DNA from: an uncultured Erysipelotrichaceae bacterium
GTDB taxonomy: Bacteria; Bacillota_I; Bacilli_A; RF39; UBA660
NCBI GenBank assembly: GCA_902766135.1
Contig: CACXCK010000070.1
Location: 1-11,813 of the forward strand
Direction of reading: 5' to 3'
Length of the DNA stretch: 11,813 nt
Notes under the pieces: generated by a model
The model's input: the letters and a program-made list of their open reading frames with translations, nothing else
Told to the model about the DNA's origin: nothing
Database searches by the model: none
Position numbers and translations under genes: made by a program
Shown here: positions 1 through 5,882 of the stretch, piece by piece
How positions within the stretch are numbered: position 1 is the stretch's first letter
Layout of the letters: every line of letters begins with the position of its first letter

Positions 1-40
1 AGGTATAATGAAATATATAATGTATTTGTTGGTAAAAATA

Positions 41-49
41 TGATATAAT
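41..49 (+). promoter_or_regulatory. Extended -10 promoter for a short upstream transcript
   Basis: TGATATAAT is a perfect extended -10 element (TG at 41-42, TATAAT at 44-49). No good -35 hexamer lies at the right distance; 21-26 is only a weak match. This is tolerable for an extended -10 promoter. Transcription would start near 56-57, just before the CTGAT/ATCAG hairpin at 57-70. In an AT-rich genome such motifs arise by chance, so confidence is moderate. Confidence 0.45.
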
Positions 50-56
50 TAAGTTA

Positions 57-179
57 CTGATTGATATCAGATTTGTCTTAGTGTGAGCGAGTTGTAAACC
101 ACTACGTCGTTCGCACCATTAAAAAAATTATTCGATTATTCGAATTTTTAGGAAATCATATAATGATTTCTTTTTATTT
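57..179 (+). ncRNA. Putative small structured RNA of unknown family
   Basis: No reading frame with a ribosome binding site is visible between the promoter at 41-49 and the terminator ending at 179. The stretch folds into successive hairpins: CTGAT/ATCAG (57-61 with 66-70, loop TGAT), a 10-bp stem 81-90 with 107-116 with two G-U pairs and a 16-nt loop, an AT stem around 124-150, and the terminator hairpin 152-170. The second stem is much richer in GC than its surroundings, which argues for a constrained structure. I do not recognise a tRNA, tmRNA, 6S RNA, T-box or riboswitch core. It could instead be the 3' end of a transcript that begins to the left of the window. Confidence 0.35.
152..179 (+). 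terminator. Intrinsic terminator
   Basis: A perfect 8-bp stem GAAATCAT (152-159) / ATGATTTC (163-170) with a 3-nt loop is followed by TTTTTATTT. It ends whatever is transcribed from the left edge or from the promoter at 41-49. The T-tract overlaps the -35 of the next promoter, so this is a clean transcription-unit boundary. Confidence 0.7.
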
Positions 180-206
180 GACTTAAATTCTATTTCATGA
201 TATACT
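178..206 (+). promoter_or_regulatory. Promoter of the leader peptide / acetyltransferase / deacylase operon
   Basis: TTGACT (178-183) and TATACT (201-206) are separated by exactly 17 bp, and TGA at 198-200 makes the -10 extended. This is one of the best sigma-A-type promoters in the window. The start would be near 213, giving a roughly 20-nt untranslated leader before the ATG at 233, with a Shine-Dalgarno-like AAGGGAAG at 218-225. Confidence 0.75.
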
Positions 207-232
207 CTGTTTTATTGAAGGGAAGAATTATT

Positions 233-292
233 ATGTTTAAAGTAGTTTTTAATCATCATCATAATAATTTGCACTTGTTAATACGACATTAA
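233..292 (+). CDS. Histidine-rich leader peptide
   Basis: A 19-codon frame (MFKVVFNHHHNNLHLLIRH, stop TAA at 290-292) begins 9 nt after AAGGGA and about 20 nt after the predicted start of transcription. Five of 19 residues are histidine, including three consecutive CAT codons at 254-262, plus CAC at 272-274 and CAT at 287-289 just before the stop. The 3' part of the frame contains the 5' arm (271-278) of a hairpin and an intrinsic terminator follows at 350-377. This resembles enterobacterial hisL-type leaders, where ribosome stalling at His codons selects between terminator and antiterminator. The expected role is as a sensor of charged His-tRNA, the peptide itself being dispensable. A zinc-related role for the His cluster is an alternative. 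Coding status rests on promoter, RBS and architecture, not on homology. Confidence 0.65.
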   Translation: MFKVVFNHHHNNLHLLIRH

Positions 293-377
293 TTGTTCGT
301 AGGTACAAGTGCTGTTTGTAGTGCTTGTATCTAGTATAATAAATATTATGCTACTGCAAGCAAGCAGTAGCTTTTTT
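271..377 (+). promoter_or_regulatory. Transcription attenuator (alternative hairpins and terminator)
   Basis: Several mutually exclusive pairings can be read. A:B is a perfect 8-bp stem, 271-278 with 305-312, with a possible inner stem 283-288/294-300. B:C pairs 303-312 with 321-330 (with G-U pairs). D:E is a 9-bp hairpin, 332-340 with 345-353, and its 3' arm takes the first four bases of the terminator stem. The stem below D:E can be extended by 322-329 with 355-362. E:F is the terminator, an 8-bp stem 350-357 with 364-371 followed by six T. If a ribosome stalled at the His codons masks A, B:C can form alongside D:E, and D:E precludes the terminator, as in the classical his attenuator. However, the 322-329/355-362 pairing competes with B:C, so the polarity cannot be settled by eye. 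Confidence 0.6.
350..377 (+). terminator. Attenuator terminator before the acetyltransferase gene
   Basis: GCTACTGC (350-357) pairs perfectly with GCAGTAGC (364-371) around a 6-nt loop and is followed by TTTTTT and, after AG, six more T. It lies between the leader stop codon (292) and the ATG at 405, with no promoter visible after it. Expression of the two downstream genes should therefore require read-through. Confidence 0.75.
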
Positions 378-404
378 AGTTTTTTAAGAAAGGATGATAG
401 ATAG

Positions 405-1175
405 ATGAATAGTGTTAATTGTTTAATGGAGAAAAAGAAAAAATTAGAGGTTCTAAAGTTAAAATTAAAAGAAAGAGAAATAGTTGATTTTAGTAAAGCT
501 TATAGAGATGTTTTTAATGGAGCGCCTTTTTATGAGGATTGGACTTTATCTAGAGCTTTTGATGTAATTAAAGATTATATAGATGATGGGGCTTTTATTT
601 TGGCTTCAAAATATATGAATAGAATTATAGGATTCTTAGTGGCTGTAAATGAAGTTCCTATGGATCAAAGGGAATATGTTCAAGAACTTGAGTTTTTAAG
701 ATATATTGAAGAAATAGGAGTTTTAGCTCAGTATAGAAATAATGGTATTGCAACTAAGATGGTTAATGCTTTACTTATGAATTATTTAAATAATAATATT
801 CAATATATTGGATATCGGACTAATGCAATGCGTTATTTTGATTATAATGGGGCTGAGAGTTTTGAAAGTAAAATCATGAGAGTACAAGAAGAAGACAGGA
901 TAAAAAGAATTATTGGTGAGAAAATAGATATACCAGATTTTAATGATTATGAAAAGCAAAAGTTTATTAATAAATATATAGAGTTGATTAAATATAGACC
1001 TGATTTAGATGTTTCTAATTCTAATGCTCTTTTTAGAAGTATAATGGGTAATGTTGATTTTAGTAAGATAAATGGTAATTATTCTTTTCAGAAAGATCCT
1101 ACAGGAGAAGGGAATGACAGAATATTCCCAATCATCAATTTAGGAACATCTAAGGTATTAGTAAGAAGGAGATAA
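405..1175 (+). CDS. GNAT-family N-acyltransferase
   Basis: A 256-residue cytoplasmic protein. The GNAT acetyl-CoA site is visible at about residues 102-125: a strand EEIGVL, then QYRNNGIATKMV, the R/Q-x-x-G-x-A motif A that binds the pyrophosphate of acetyl-CoA. The preceding segment, residues 28-85, fits the GNAT N-terminal strands and helices. The C-terminal 80-100 residues go beyond the minimal fold and I recognise no domain there. The ATG at 405 follows AAAGGA at 389-394 at good spacing; the later Met8 has no RBS. Substrate is unknown. The gene is the first after the His-leader attenuator and is directly followed by an ArgE-like deacylase, suggesting that the pair handles the same N-acyl amine or amino acid. 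That link is inference. Confidence 0.75.
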   Translation: MNSVNCLMEKKKKLEVLKLKLKEREIVDFSKAYRDVFNGAPFYEDWTLSRAFDVIKDYIDDGAFILASKYMNRIIGFLVAVNEVPMDQREYVQELEFLRYIEEIGVLAQYRNNGIATKMVNALLMNYLNNNIQYIGYRTNAMRYFDYNGAESFESKIMRVQEEDRIKRIIGEKIDIPDFNDYEKQKFINKYIELIKYRPDLDVSNSNALFRSIMGNVDFSKINGNYSFQKDPTGEGNDRIFPIINLGTSKVLVRRR

Positions 1176-1177
1176 TT

Positions 1178-2182
1178 ATGGAATCACAAGAAATATTAGA
1201 AAATCTCGTTTCTTTTAATACTGTTAATGATAAAGATAATGAGGAAATTATTAATTATATAGAGAATTATTTGAATGGGTATGGTTTTAATACTCTTTAT
1301 AAAAGTAAGTGTTTAGTAATGAGTAATAGTATTGATACAAATATTGGCTTTTTGGGGCATACTGATACTGTTTCTTGTTCTCGTGATTGGAAATTTTCGC
1401 CATTTCAATTAACTTGTAAAGATGATAAACTATATGGCCTTGGGACTTGTGATATGAAGGGAGCTATTGCGGCCATGCTAGCGGCTGTTTCAAAGGTTCA
1501 GTTTACTGGAAAAAAGGGGATAAGATTGTTTTTCACTTTTGATGAGGAAATTGGTTTTGCCGGAATTAATGAGCTTGTTAGTAATAGAGATATTTCTTTT
1601 CCACAGACGATGATTATAGGCGAACCTACTAATAATGAAGTTATAAATGCTAGTAAAGGGTTATTGGAACTTAAGGTGTCTTTTAAGGGCGTAGAAGCAC
1701 ATTCTAGTACGCCTTGGGAGGGCGATAATGCCATATTAAAGTGTGTTTCTTTTATTTTGAAAATGGAAGAGTATTATAAAGAACTTAAGGCAAATATTAT
1801 TAATGGTAAAAGTCTTACAATGAATATTGGCGTTATTAATGGGGGAGTGAGCTTTAATATTGTTCCTTCTATTTGTGATGTATCTATTGACTTTAGAACT
1901 GTTAGTGAGAATCAAAATGAAGAAATAATTGAAAAAGTTAGAAAGCTTGTTGATGATGGATCGTCAGTTGAAATTGTTAATAATATTAAGCCATTTATAA
2001 GTGATGAAAAAGATGTTTTGATGAGTGATTTTATTACGGAAGCAAGTTTTCTTCACTCGAATGTAAGATATATTTTGGGGGTAGGTCCCAATAATGCTCA
2101 TAAAAAAGATGAATTTATTACTAAGCAAAGTTTGGAAAAGTTAGAAAAACAATATATTGAGTTAATTAAAGATAATATTTAA
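1178..2182 (+). CDS. M20-family N-acyl-amino-acid deacylase, ArgE/DapE-like
   Basis: A 334-residue zinc amidohydrolase of peptidase family M20. All hallmarks are present: GHTDTV with metal ligand His61 and Asp63, LYGLGTCDMKG with bridging Asp92, DEEIG with catalytic base Glu123 and ligand Glu124, IIGEPT with Glu149, the dimerisation-domain EAHSS with His175, and the C-terminal NAHKKDE with ligand His308. The order LYGLGT-DMKG ... IIGEPT ... HSS-P ... NAI ... TEA-F ... GP-NNAH--DE resembles E. coli acetylornithine deacetylase (ArgE) more than dipeptidases such as PepV. It is somewhat shorter than typical 370-400-residue members. It starts 2 nt after the preceding stop, with AAGGAG at 1166-1171 inside the upstream gene, so translation is probably coupled. 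N-acetylornithine, another N-acyl amino acid or a His-containing peptide are possible substrates; the histidine-rich leader makes a histidine derivative worth testing. Confidence 0.85.
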   Translation: MESQEILENLVSFNTVNDKDNEEIINYIENYLNGYGFNTLYKSKCLVMSNSIDTNIGFLGHTDTVSCSRDWKFSPFQLTCKDDKLYGLGTCDMKGAIAAMLAAVSKVQFTGKKGIRLFFTFDEEIGFAGINELVSNRDISFPQTMIIGEPTNNEVINASKGLLELKVSFKGVEAHSSTPWEGDNAILKCVSFILKMEEYYKELKANIINGKSLTMNIGVINGGVSFNIVPSICDVSIDFRTVSENQNEEIIEKVRKLVDDGSSVEIVNNIKPFISDEKDVLMSDFITEASFLHSNVRYILGVGPNNAHKKDEFITKQSLEKLEKQYIELIKDNI

Positions 2183-2212
2183 AAAAGGTCATAGTTATAT
2201 GATTTTTTTTTT
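2181..2212 (+). terminator. Terminator of the acetyltransferase-deacylase operon
   Basis: The stem 2181-2192 pairs with 2199-2210 (A-T pairs, two G-U, and a TCAT/ATGA core) around AGTTAT, and the run of ten T from 2203 serves as both 3' arm and U-tract. It begins within the stop codon. The AT-rich region 2213-2333 that follows contains no convincing promoter by eye, although one is expected for the next cassette. TATATT at 2273-2278 and TAGAAT at 2267-2272 are weak -10 candidates without good -35 partners. Confidence 0.6.
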
Positions 2213-2333
2213 GTAAAAATACATTATATCTCTTATTTTTTTCTTTATTTTTATGTTTAATTGTATTAGAATTATATTGTAGAGTGAGTATATGGAGAGT
2301 CTACATTTACCTTTTTTAAGGAATAGTTATAGT

Positions 2334-2343
2334 AAAGGAGGTG
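2334..2343 (+). promoter_or_regulatory. Strong ribosome binding site deciding the start of the TasA-like gene
   Basis: AAAGGAGGTG is a nearly complete anti-16S match ending 5 nt before the ATG at 2349. It fixes the start there. The in-frame ATG at 2292 would add 19 residues ahead of the signal peptide and would put this site inside the gene. The strength of the site fits an abundant structural protein. Confidence 0.85.
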
Positions 2344-2348
2344 AAGAT

Positions 2349-2996
2349 ATGGAAAAGAATAATAATAAGGTTATTGCTGTTGTAGCTTTATTTATTGCGG
2401 TAATTGCTTTAGCAGTTGGTTTCGCAACTTATTCTGCAACATTAACTATCTCAAGCCATGATGTTAGTGTTGGTAGTGATACTTTTTCTCCTAATTTGAA
2501 TTATAAAGCTTCTAGTATGAGTTGCGCTGTAAAGAGTGAAGGCGCTACTGTAACAAGTACTGGTTCTGTTTCAGGAACTGCTTGGAGTGGAGTTCAATTG
2601 ATTCTTAGTCAACCTGGGGATTATGTAACTTGTACTGCTACGGTTGAAAATACTAGTCAATTTGATGCTTATTTGTTTGAAATAAATACGGCGTCTGCGC
2701 TTTCTTGTGAAGCAAAAGCTTCTAGTGAGAATCCTGCAACTACTGGTGTAAGTGAGGCTTGTTCTGCTATGGAATTAAGTATAACACAAGGTTCTGCAAG
2801 TGCTACAGCTACAAGTCAAACGGCTGCTTCTAATAATTCTATAACGGGAGTCAAGATTGACAAAATAAGTGGATCTACTGCAGGCGAAGGCAATGTTTCA
2901 TTTACTGTTCGTTATAATGCAAACGGAGCTCAAGCTAATGGCGATTTCATTGTCCATGTTCCACAAGTTAATTTAATCTATAAGACTGAAGATTAA
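2349..2996 (+). CDS. TasA/camelysin-like secreted protein with SipW-type signal peptide
   Basis: A 215-residue exported protein. Residues 1-7 are polar and basic; residues 8-25 are a hydrophobic core ending GFATYSA-TLTIS, resembling SipW-dependent signal peptides, with likely cleavage near Ala30. The mature part is rich in Ser, Thr, Ala and Gly, predicted to be mostly beta, with a QPGDYVTCTATVENTSQFDAYL stretch (about residues 88-109; the pattern is QPGD, then an alternating strand, then N-T-S) reminiscent of the TasA/CalY fold. Four cysteines (59, 95, 120, 138) could form disulphides. There is no LPXTG motif or C-terminal membrane anchor, so it is likely released or assembled into fibres. 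The next gene encodes a SipW-class signal peptidase, the expected processing enzyme. Compared with its neighbours it is rich in small residues and has a very strong RBS, suggesting high expression. The family assignment comes from signal type and context; sequence similarity to TasA itself is weak. Confidence 0.7.
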   Translation: MEKNNNKVIAVVALFIAVIALAVGFATYSATLTISSHDVSVGSDTFSPNLNYKASSMSCAVKSEGATVTSTGSVSGTAWSGVQLILSQPGDYVTCTATVENTSQFDAYLFEINTASALSCEAKASSENPATTGVSEACSAMELSITQGSASATATSQTAASNNSITGVKIDKISGSTAGEGNVSFTVRYNANGAQANGDFIVHVPQVNLIYKTED

Positions 2997-2998
2997 TA

Positions 2999-3028
2999 AA
3001 AGTGTATTAGGATTACCTAATATACTTT
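2999..3028 (+). promoter_or_regulatory. Intercistronic hairpin, possible partial terminator or mRNA stabiliser
   Basis: A 13-bp stem, 2999-3011 with 3016-3028 (one G-U), around the loop ATTA starts 2 nt after the stop codon of the TasA-like gene. Only three T close the stem and CAC follows, so it is not a full intrinsic terminator. Such hairpins between a structural gene and its accessory genes often protect the upstream mRNA 3' end or lower downstream expression; here that would give more fibre subunit than peptidase. Confidence 0.6.
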
Positions 3029-3057
3029 CACAAAACTATTTAAAGGAGATTTAGAAA

Positions 3058-4182
3058 ATGAAGAGGAATATAGTTGTTGCGAGCATTTTTTATACGATTG
3101 TTTTTTCAATTTTGTTTTTAAATAGTTTTGTATCAAATATATTAGGTTATTGGGAACTTGCTTTGTTTGTTGGGGTTATGCTTATTGCTTTTAAGGTGTT
3201 GTTTGGCTTCGAAAAAGATAGGCATAGGTATATAAAAGATATTAGCTTGAATAATCTGATTATTATCCTTTCTGGTTTTGGATTATTCTATGTTTTAGGG
3301 TTATTTATTGGCTTTGTAAGAACTGATATGATTAGGACTATGTATGGGTTTACTAGTATTGTGTTACCTTTAACTCTTCTTATTTTTCTGAAAGAATTCT
3401 TAAGATATCAAATGATAAATAAGTTCCAAGATAATAAATGGTTAATTCTTTTTTCTACCTTGTTCTTTATATTTCTTGATATAACAGGAAGTATATATGG
3501 AGTATTTAGTAGACATCAATTTCAGATTTTTTTGGTAATGGCTTCTGTTGTTTTACCGGCGATAAGTCGGAATATAGTTGCTTCTTACATATCTTATAAA
3601 GTTGGGTATAAACCTAATTTAGTATGGATTTTGGTAGTTATGCTTTATGGTTATTTATTGCCGATTGTGCCTGATGTTGGTGATTATTTGATGGCCTTAA
3701 TAAAATTACTGTTTCCGATCGTTATAGGCTTAAACGTTTATAGATTCTTTGATAAAAGAAAAATGGAAGTTCCGTTAAGTTATATTAAAAGAAGAACTTG
3801 GATAGGTCTTACAGGAACGTGCATTTTTATTGCTTTGATTGTTTATTTTACATCTGGATATTTTAAGTATTATTCGATTGCAATTGCTACTGGTAGTATG
3901 ACTCCTAATATTTATAAAGGGGATGTAGTTATTATTAATCAGAAATATAGTTTAAAGAGTTTAGATGTAGGTGATGTAATAGCATTTAAGTATGCTGATA
4001 GAATAATAGTTCACCGCATTGTAAAAATACAAGAAACTGCTACTGATAGAATATTTTATACCAAAGGTGATGCTAACAATGTGATGGATGATTATGCTGT
4101 ATATCCAAGTTATATTATGGGGACTGTGGATTATAGAATACCTTATGTTGGATTACCTACTGTATGGTTAAATGAATTATAA
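3058..4182 (+). CDS. SipW-class signal peptidase I fused to a polytopic membrane domain
   Basis: A 374-residue membrane protein. The C-terminal quarter is a peptidase family S26B catalytic domain: ATGSMTPNIYKGD with nucleophile Ser280, then GDVIAF, then RIIVHRIV with general base His319, then TKGDANNVMDD (Asp338, Asp344/345). The His rather than Lys base marks the ER/archaeal/SipW type. Canonical SipW proteins have about 190 residues and one or two helices. Here about eight or nine hydrophobic segments (roughly 5-29, 31-50, 65-87, 97-113, 128-146, 152-180, 185-207, 209-228, 248-268) precede the catalytic domain, which would face outside, and no helix follows it. AAAGGAG at 3042-3048 supports the start at 3058. 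Position directly after a SipW-type substrate and before a DUF5305-like gene indicates a dedicated processing enzyme. I do not recognise the polytopic part as a separate family. Confidence 0.85.
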   Translation: MKRNIVVASIFYTIVFSILFLNSFVSNILGYWELALFVGVMLIAFKVLFGFEKDRHRYIKDISLNNLIIILSGFGLFYVLGLFIGFVRTDMIRTMYGFTSIVLPLTLLIFLKEFLRYQMINKFQDNKWLILFSTLFFIFLDITGSIYGVFSRHQFQIFLVMASVVLPAISRNIVASYISYKVGYKPNLVWILVVMLYGYLLPIVPDVGDYLMALIKLLFPIVIGLNVYRFFDKRKMEVPLSYIKRRTWIGLTGTCIFIALIVYFTSGYFKYYSIAIATGSMTPNIYKGDVVIINQKYSLKSLDVGDVIAFKYADRIIVHRIVKIQETATDRIFYTKGDANNVMDDYAVYPSYIMGTVDYRIPYVGLPTVWLNEL

Positions 4183-4196
4183 AAGGAGATATTGGT

Positions 4197-5327
4197 ATGT
4201 CAAAAAAAGAGCGTAATAATATAAAAAATGATAGTAGTAGTAAAGTATTAAATAAGGGTAAGAAAATTTCTTTGTTTAATTCTAATAGTTTAGGTGCTAA
4301 TTTTTTTGCAAGTTTGATATTTTTTCTGGTAACTCTTTGTATAGCTGTTGGGTCACTTGTGATGACTATTAGATTTGAAGATGAAAAAACAATTTCTTAT
4401 GGTGAAAAAGGACATATAGATTATCAAATCTGTTATAAAAATGATGACTTTTATGAAGGAAAGTGTTTTACTAATAATAGTAATATGCGTTTTATTGCTA
4501 ATTTGATTGATAATATTAAACTTCACTATAGTTATGATTTTGATATCGAGGAAAATTCAAATATTAATTATAATTATGATATTATAGCTAAAATTACGAT
4601 TAATGATTCTGTTAGTGGCAAGGTTTATTATGAAAAAGAGTATCCTTTGGTAGATAATAAAGCGTTTGTTTTAAAGGACGATAAGCATATATCTATTAGT
4701 GAAGATGTTGATATTATATATGGCGATTATAATAACTTAGCTAAACAATTTAATGATATGTATGGAGTTAATTCAGTTAGTAAGTTGATTGTTTATATGA
4801 CAATTCATAAAGAGAGTGAAGAGTCTTCTTCACTAGTACTTAATAATACTAGTTTGTCTTATATTTCAATGCCTTTATCTGAAAAAGCAATCGATATGGA
4901 AGTTAATACTAAAGACTTTGAAAATAGGAGCACCGTTATTAGTAAGGCTACTATAAAGATTAAAAATGTTATTTTTGCAGTTTTATTCTTAATATTCACT
5001 TTCTTAACTGTTTATTATGTAATAAAAGTTGTTCATTATTTAATGAAGATGTTTCCACCATTATCTAAATATGATAAGTATGTTAATCGTTTGTTAAAAG
5101 AATATGATAGATTAATAGGGGAAGCAAAGAATCTTATTTCTTTTGAAGATAAAGAGGTCGTACGATTTGATAAGTTTAGTGAATTACTTGATATTCATGA
5201 TAATTTAAATGTGCCTATTATGTTTTATAATGTAGCTCTTCATAAAGAGGCATATTTCTATATTGTTAGTGATAAGATTGTTTATTTGTATGATGCGAAG
5301 GAAGAGAATATAAATAAAGGAGAATAA
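4197..5327 (+). CDS. DUF5305-like bitopic membrane protein of the SipW cassette
   Basis: A 376-residue protein with a basic, polar N-terminus (1-34), a transmembrane helix at about 35-58, an extracytoplasmic domain at about 60-255, a second helix at about 257-280, and a cytoplasmic tail of about 95 residues. The start of the outer domain, HIDYQICYKNDDFYE, then CF, then MRFIANLIDNIKLHYSYDF (about 73-115), matches my memory of the DUF5305 pattern (Y-V/I-C-K-NDFY ... ++A-LID-I ... +-Y-+), a family known next to S26B signal peptidases in archaea and Bacillota. Function is unknown; its location suggests a partner in secretion or assembly of the fibre protein, perhaps a membrane anchor or chaperone. 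AAAGGAG at 4182-4188 overlaps the upstream stop codon, so the two genes are cotranscribed and probably coupled. The family call is from memory and not checked. Confidence 0.65.
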   Translation: MSKKERNNIKNDSSSKVLNKGKKISLFNSNSLGANFFASLIFFLVTLCIAVGSLVMTIRFEDEKTISYGEKGHIDYQICYKNDDFYEGKCFTNNSNMRFIANLIDNIKLHYSYDFDIEENSNINYNYDIIAKITINDSVSGKVYYEKEYPLVDNKAFVLKDDKHISISEDVDIIYGDYNNLAKQFNDMYGVNSVSKLIVYMTIHKESEESSSLVLNNTSLSYISMPLSEKAIDMEVNTKDFENRSTVISKATIKIKNVIFAVLFLIFTFLTVYYVIKVVHYLMKMFPPLSKYDKYVNRLLKEYDRLIGEAKNLISFEDKEVVRFDKFSELLDIHDNLNVPIMFYNVALHKEAYFYIVSDKIVYLYDAKEENINKGE

Positions 5328-5351
5328 TTGTTATATTATTCTCCTTTTTTT
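5319..5351. terminator. Bidirectional terminator between convergent genes
   Basis: GGAGAATAAT (5319-5328) pairs perfectly with ATTATTCTCC (5335-5344) around a 6-nt loop. On the plus strand seven T follow (5345-5351); on the minus strand the stem is followed by TTTATTTATA. It spans the stop codons of both convergent genes and serves both. Confidence 0.8.
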
Positions 5352-5861
5352 CTTAGATTCTTGTTCTTTTAAAAAATTGTCTTCTAAAGCTAGATTGAAA
5401 CTATATAGCATATCTTCTTGCATAGTTGATCCAGAGATATTATTTATGGTTCTGTAGCCTTCGTTTTTTAGGTTAAAAGATATTACAGATGGAATTTTAC
5501 TTATTTCTTCAGTTGGCGTACATGAAAAGTAAATATTGTTTTCTTTTTTTTCTATTATAAGATGAAAATATTCGCTTCTTAGTTTTGGATCTTTTATTCT
5601 AATTGAGCCATCTGATATGCATTTTAAATAGCTGTTATTTTTAAATGATGTTGGGTTATCAATAAAAGTATAATCATTCGATAGTAGCCATGATATGCTG
5701 TAGAAAAACTGTTCGTCTAGTTCGTTTGATATTTTTATTGGCTCTTTACAAGAGATGACAAATATTAGACTATCTAAATCTTTGAAGATATGCATATAGT
5801 CGTTATTATTTTCGTTGTATATTGTGATGCTTGGCATTTCTTTGTTTCTGATAATTTTCAT
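5331..5861 (-). CDS. Hypothetical protein, family not recognised
   Basis: A 176-residue, apparently soluble protein with no signal peptide, membrane helix or familiar catalytic motif. It is mixed alpha/beta in appearance: alternating strands (SITIYNEN, HLIIEKKENNIYFSC) and a helical, highly charged C-terminus ending KKKRRII. The ATG at 5861 lies 5 nt after CCTCCTTT on the plus strand (AAAGGAGG on the coding strand) and about 15 nt after the predicted transcription start; an upstream in-frame ATG at 5891 falls inside the -10 region and is rejected. A strong promoter, a consensus RBS and its own terminator argue that it is a real gene. It sits between the SipW cassette and rarA, convergent to the former and divergent from the latter. 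Nothing in the sequence gives its function. Confidence 0.7.
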   Translation of the reverse strand: MKIIRNKEMPSITIYNENNNDYMHIFKDLDSLIFVISCKEPIKISNELDEQFFYSISWLLSNDYTFIDNPTSFKNNSYLKCISDGSIRIKDPKLRSEYFHLIIEKKENNIYFSCTPTEEISKIPSVISFNLKNEGYRTINNISGSTMQEDMLYSFNLALEDNFLKEQESKKKRRII

Positions 5862-5866
5862 TGGTT

Positions 5867-5874
5867 CCTCCTTT
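5867..5874 (-). promoter_or_regulatory. Ribosome binding site of the minus-strand hypothetical gene
   Basis: Coding-strand AAAGGAGG ends 5 nt before the ATG at 5861. It decides the start in favour of MKIIRNKEM rather than the longer MYNKEPKEEP form, whose own start has no Shine-Dalgarno and lies upstream of the likely transcription start. Confidence 0.8.
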
Positions 5875-5882
5875 GGCTCTTT

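Noticed and set aside
81..116. tRNA or T-box for the GC-rich stem
   Set aside because: No cloverleaf arms, no acceptor stem and no T-box GGTGG-type sequence; only a single hairpin with a 16-nt loop is visible.
1498..1734. Minus-strand open frame opposite the deacylase
   Set aside because: It lies entirely within a gene with all M20 catalytic motifs, has no RBS or promoter, and its translation has no recognisable features.
2310..2338. Sequestration of the TasA-like gene RBS by CCTTT at 2311-2315
   Set aside because: Only five pairs with AAAGG at 2334-2338, and CCTT can pair locally with AAGG at 2318-2321; too weak to claim regulation.
2292..2348. Longer N-terminus for the TasA-like protein from the in-frame ATG at 2292
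   Set aside because: It would put 19 polar residues before the signal peptide, has no Shine-Dalgarno of its own, and would place the strong AAAGGAGGTG inside the gene.
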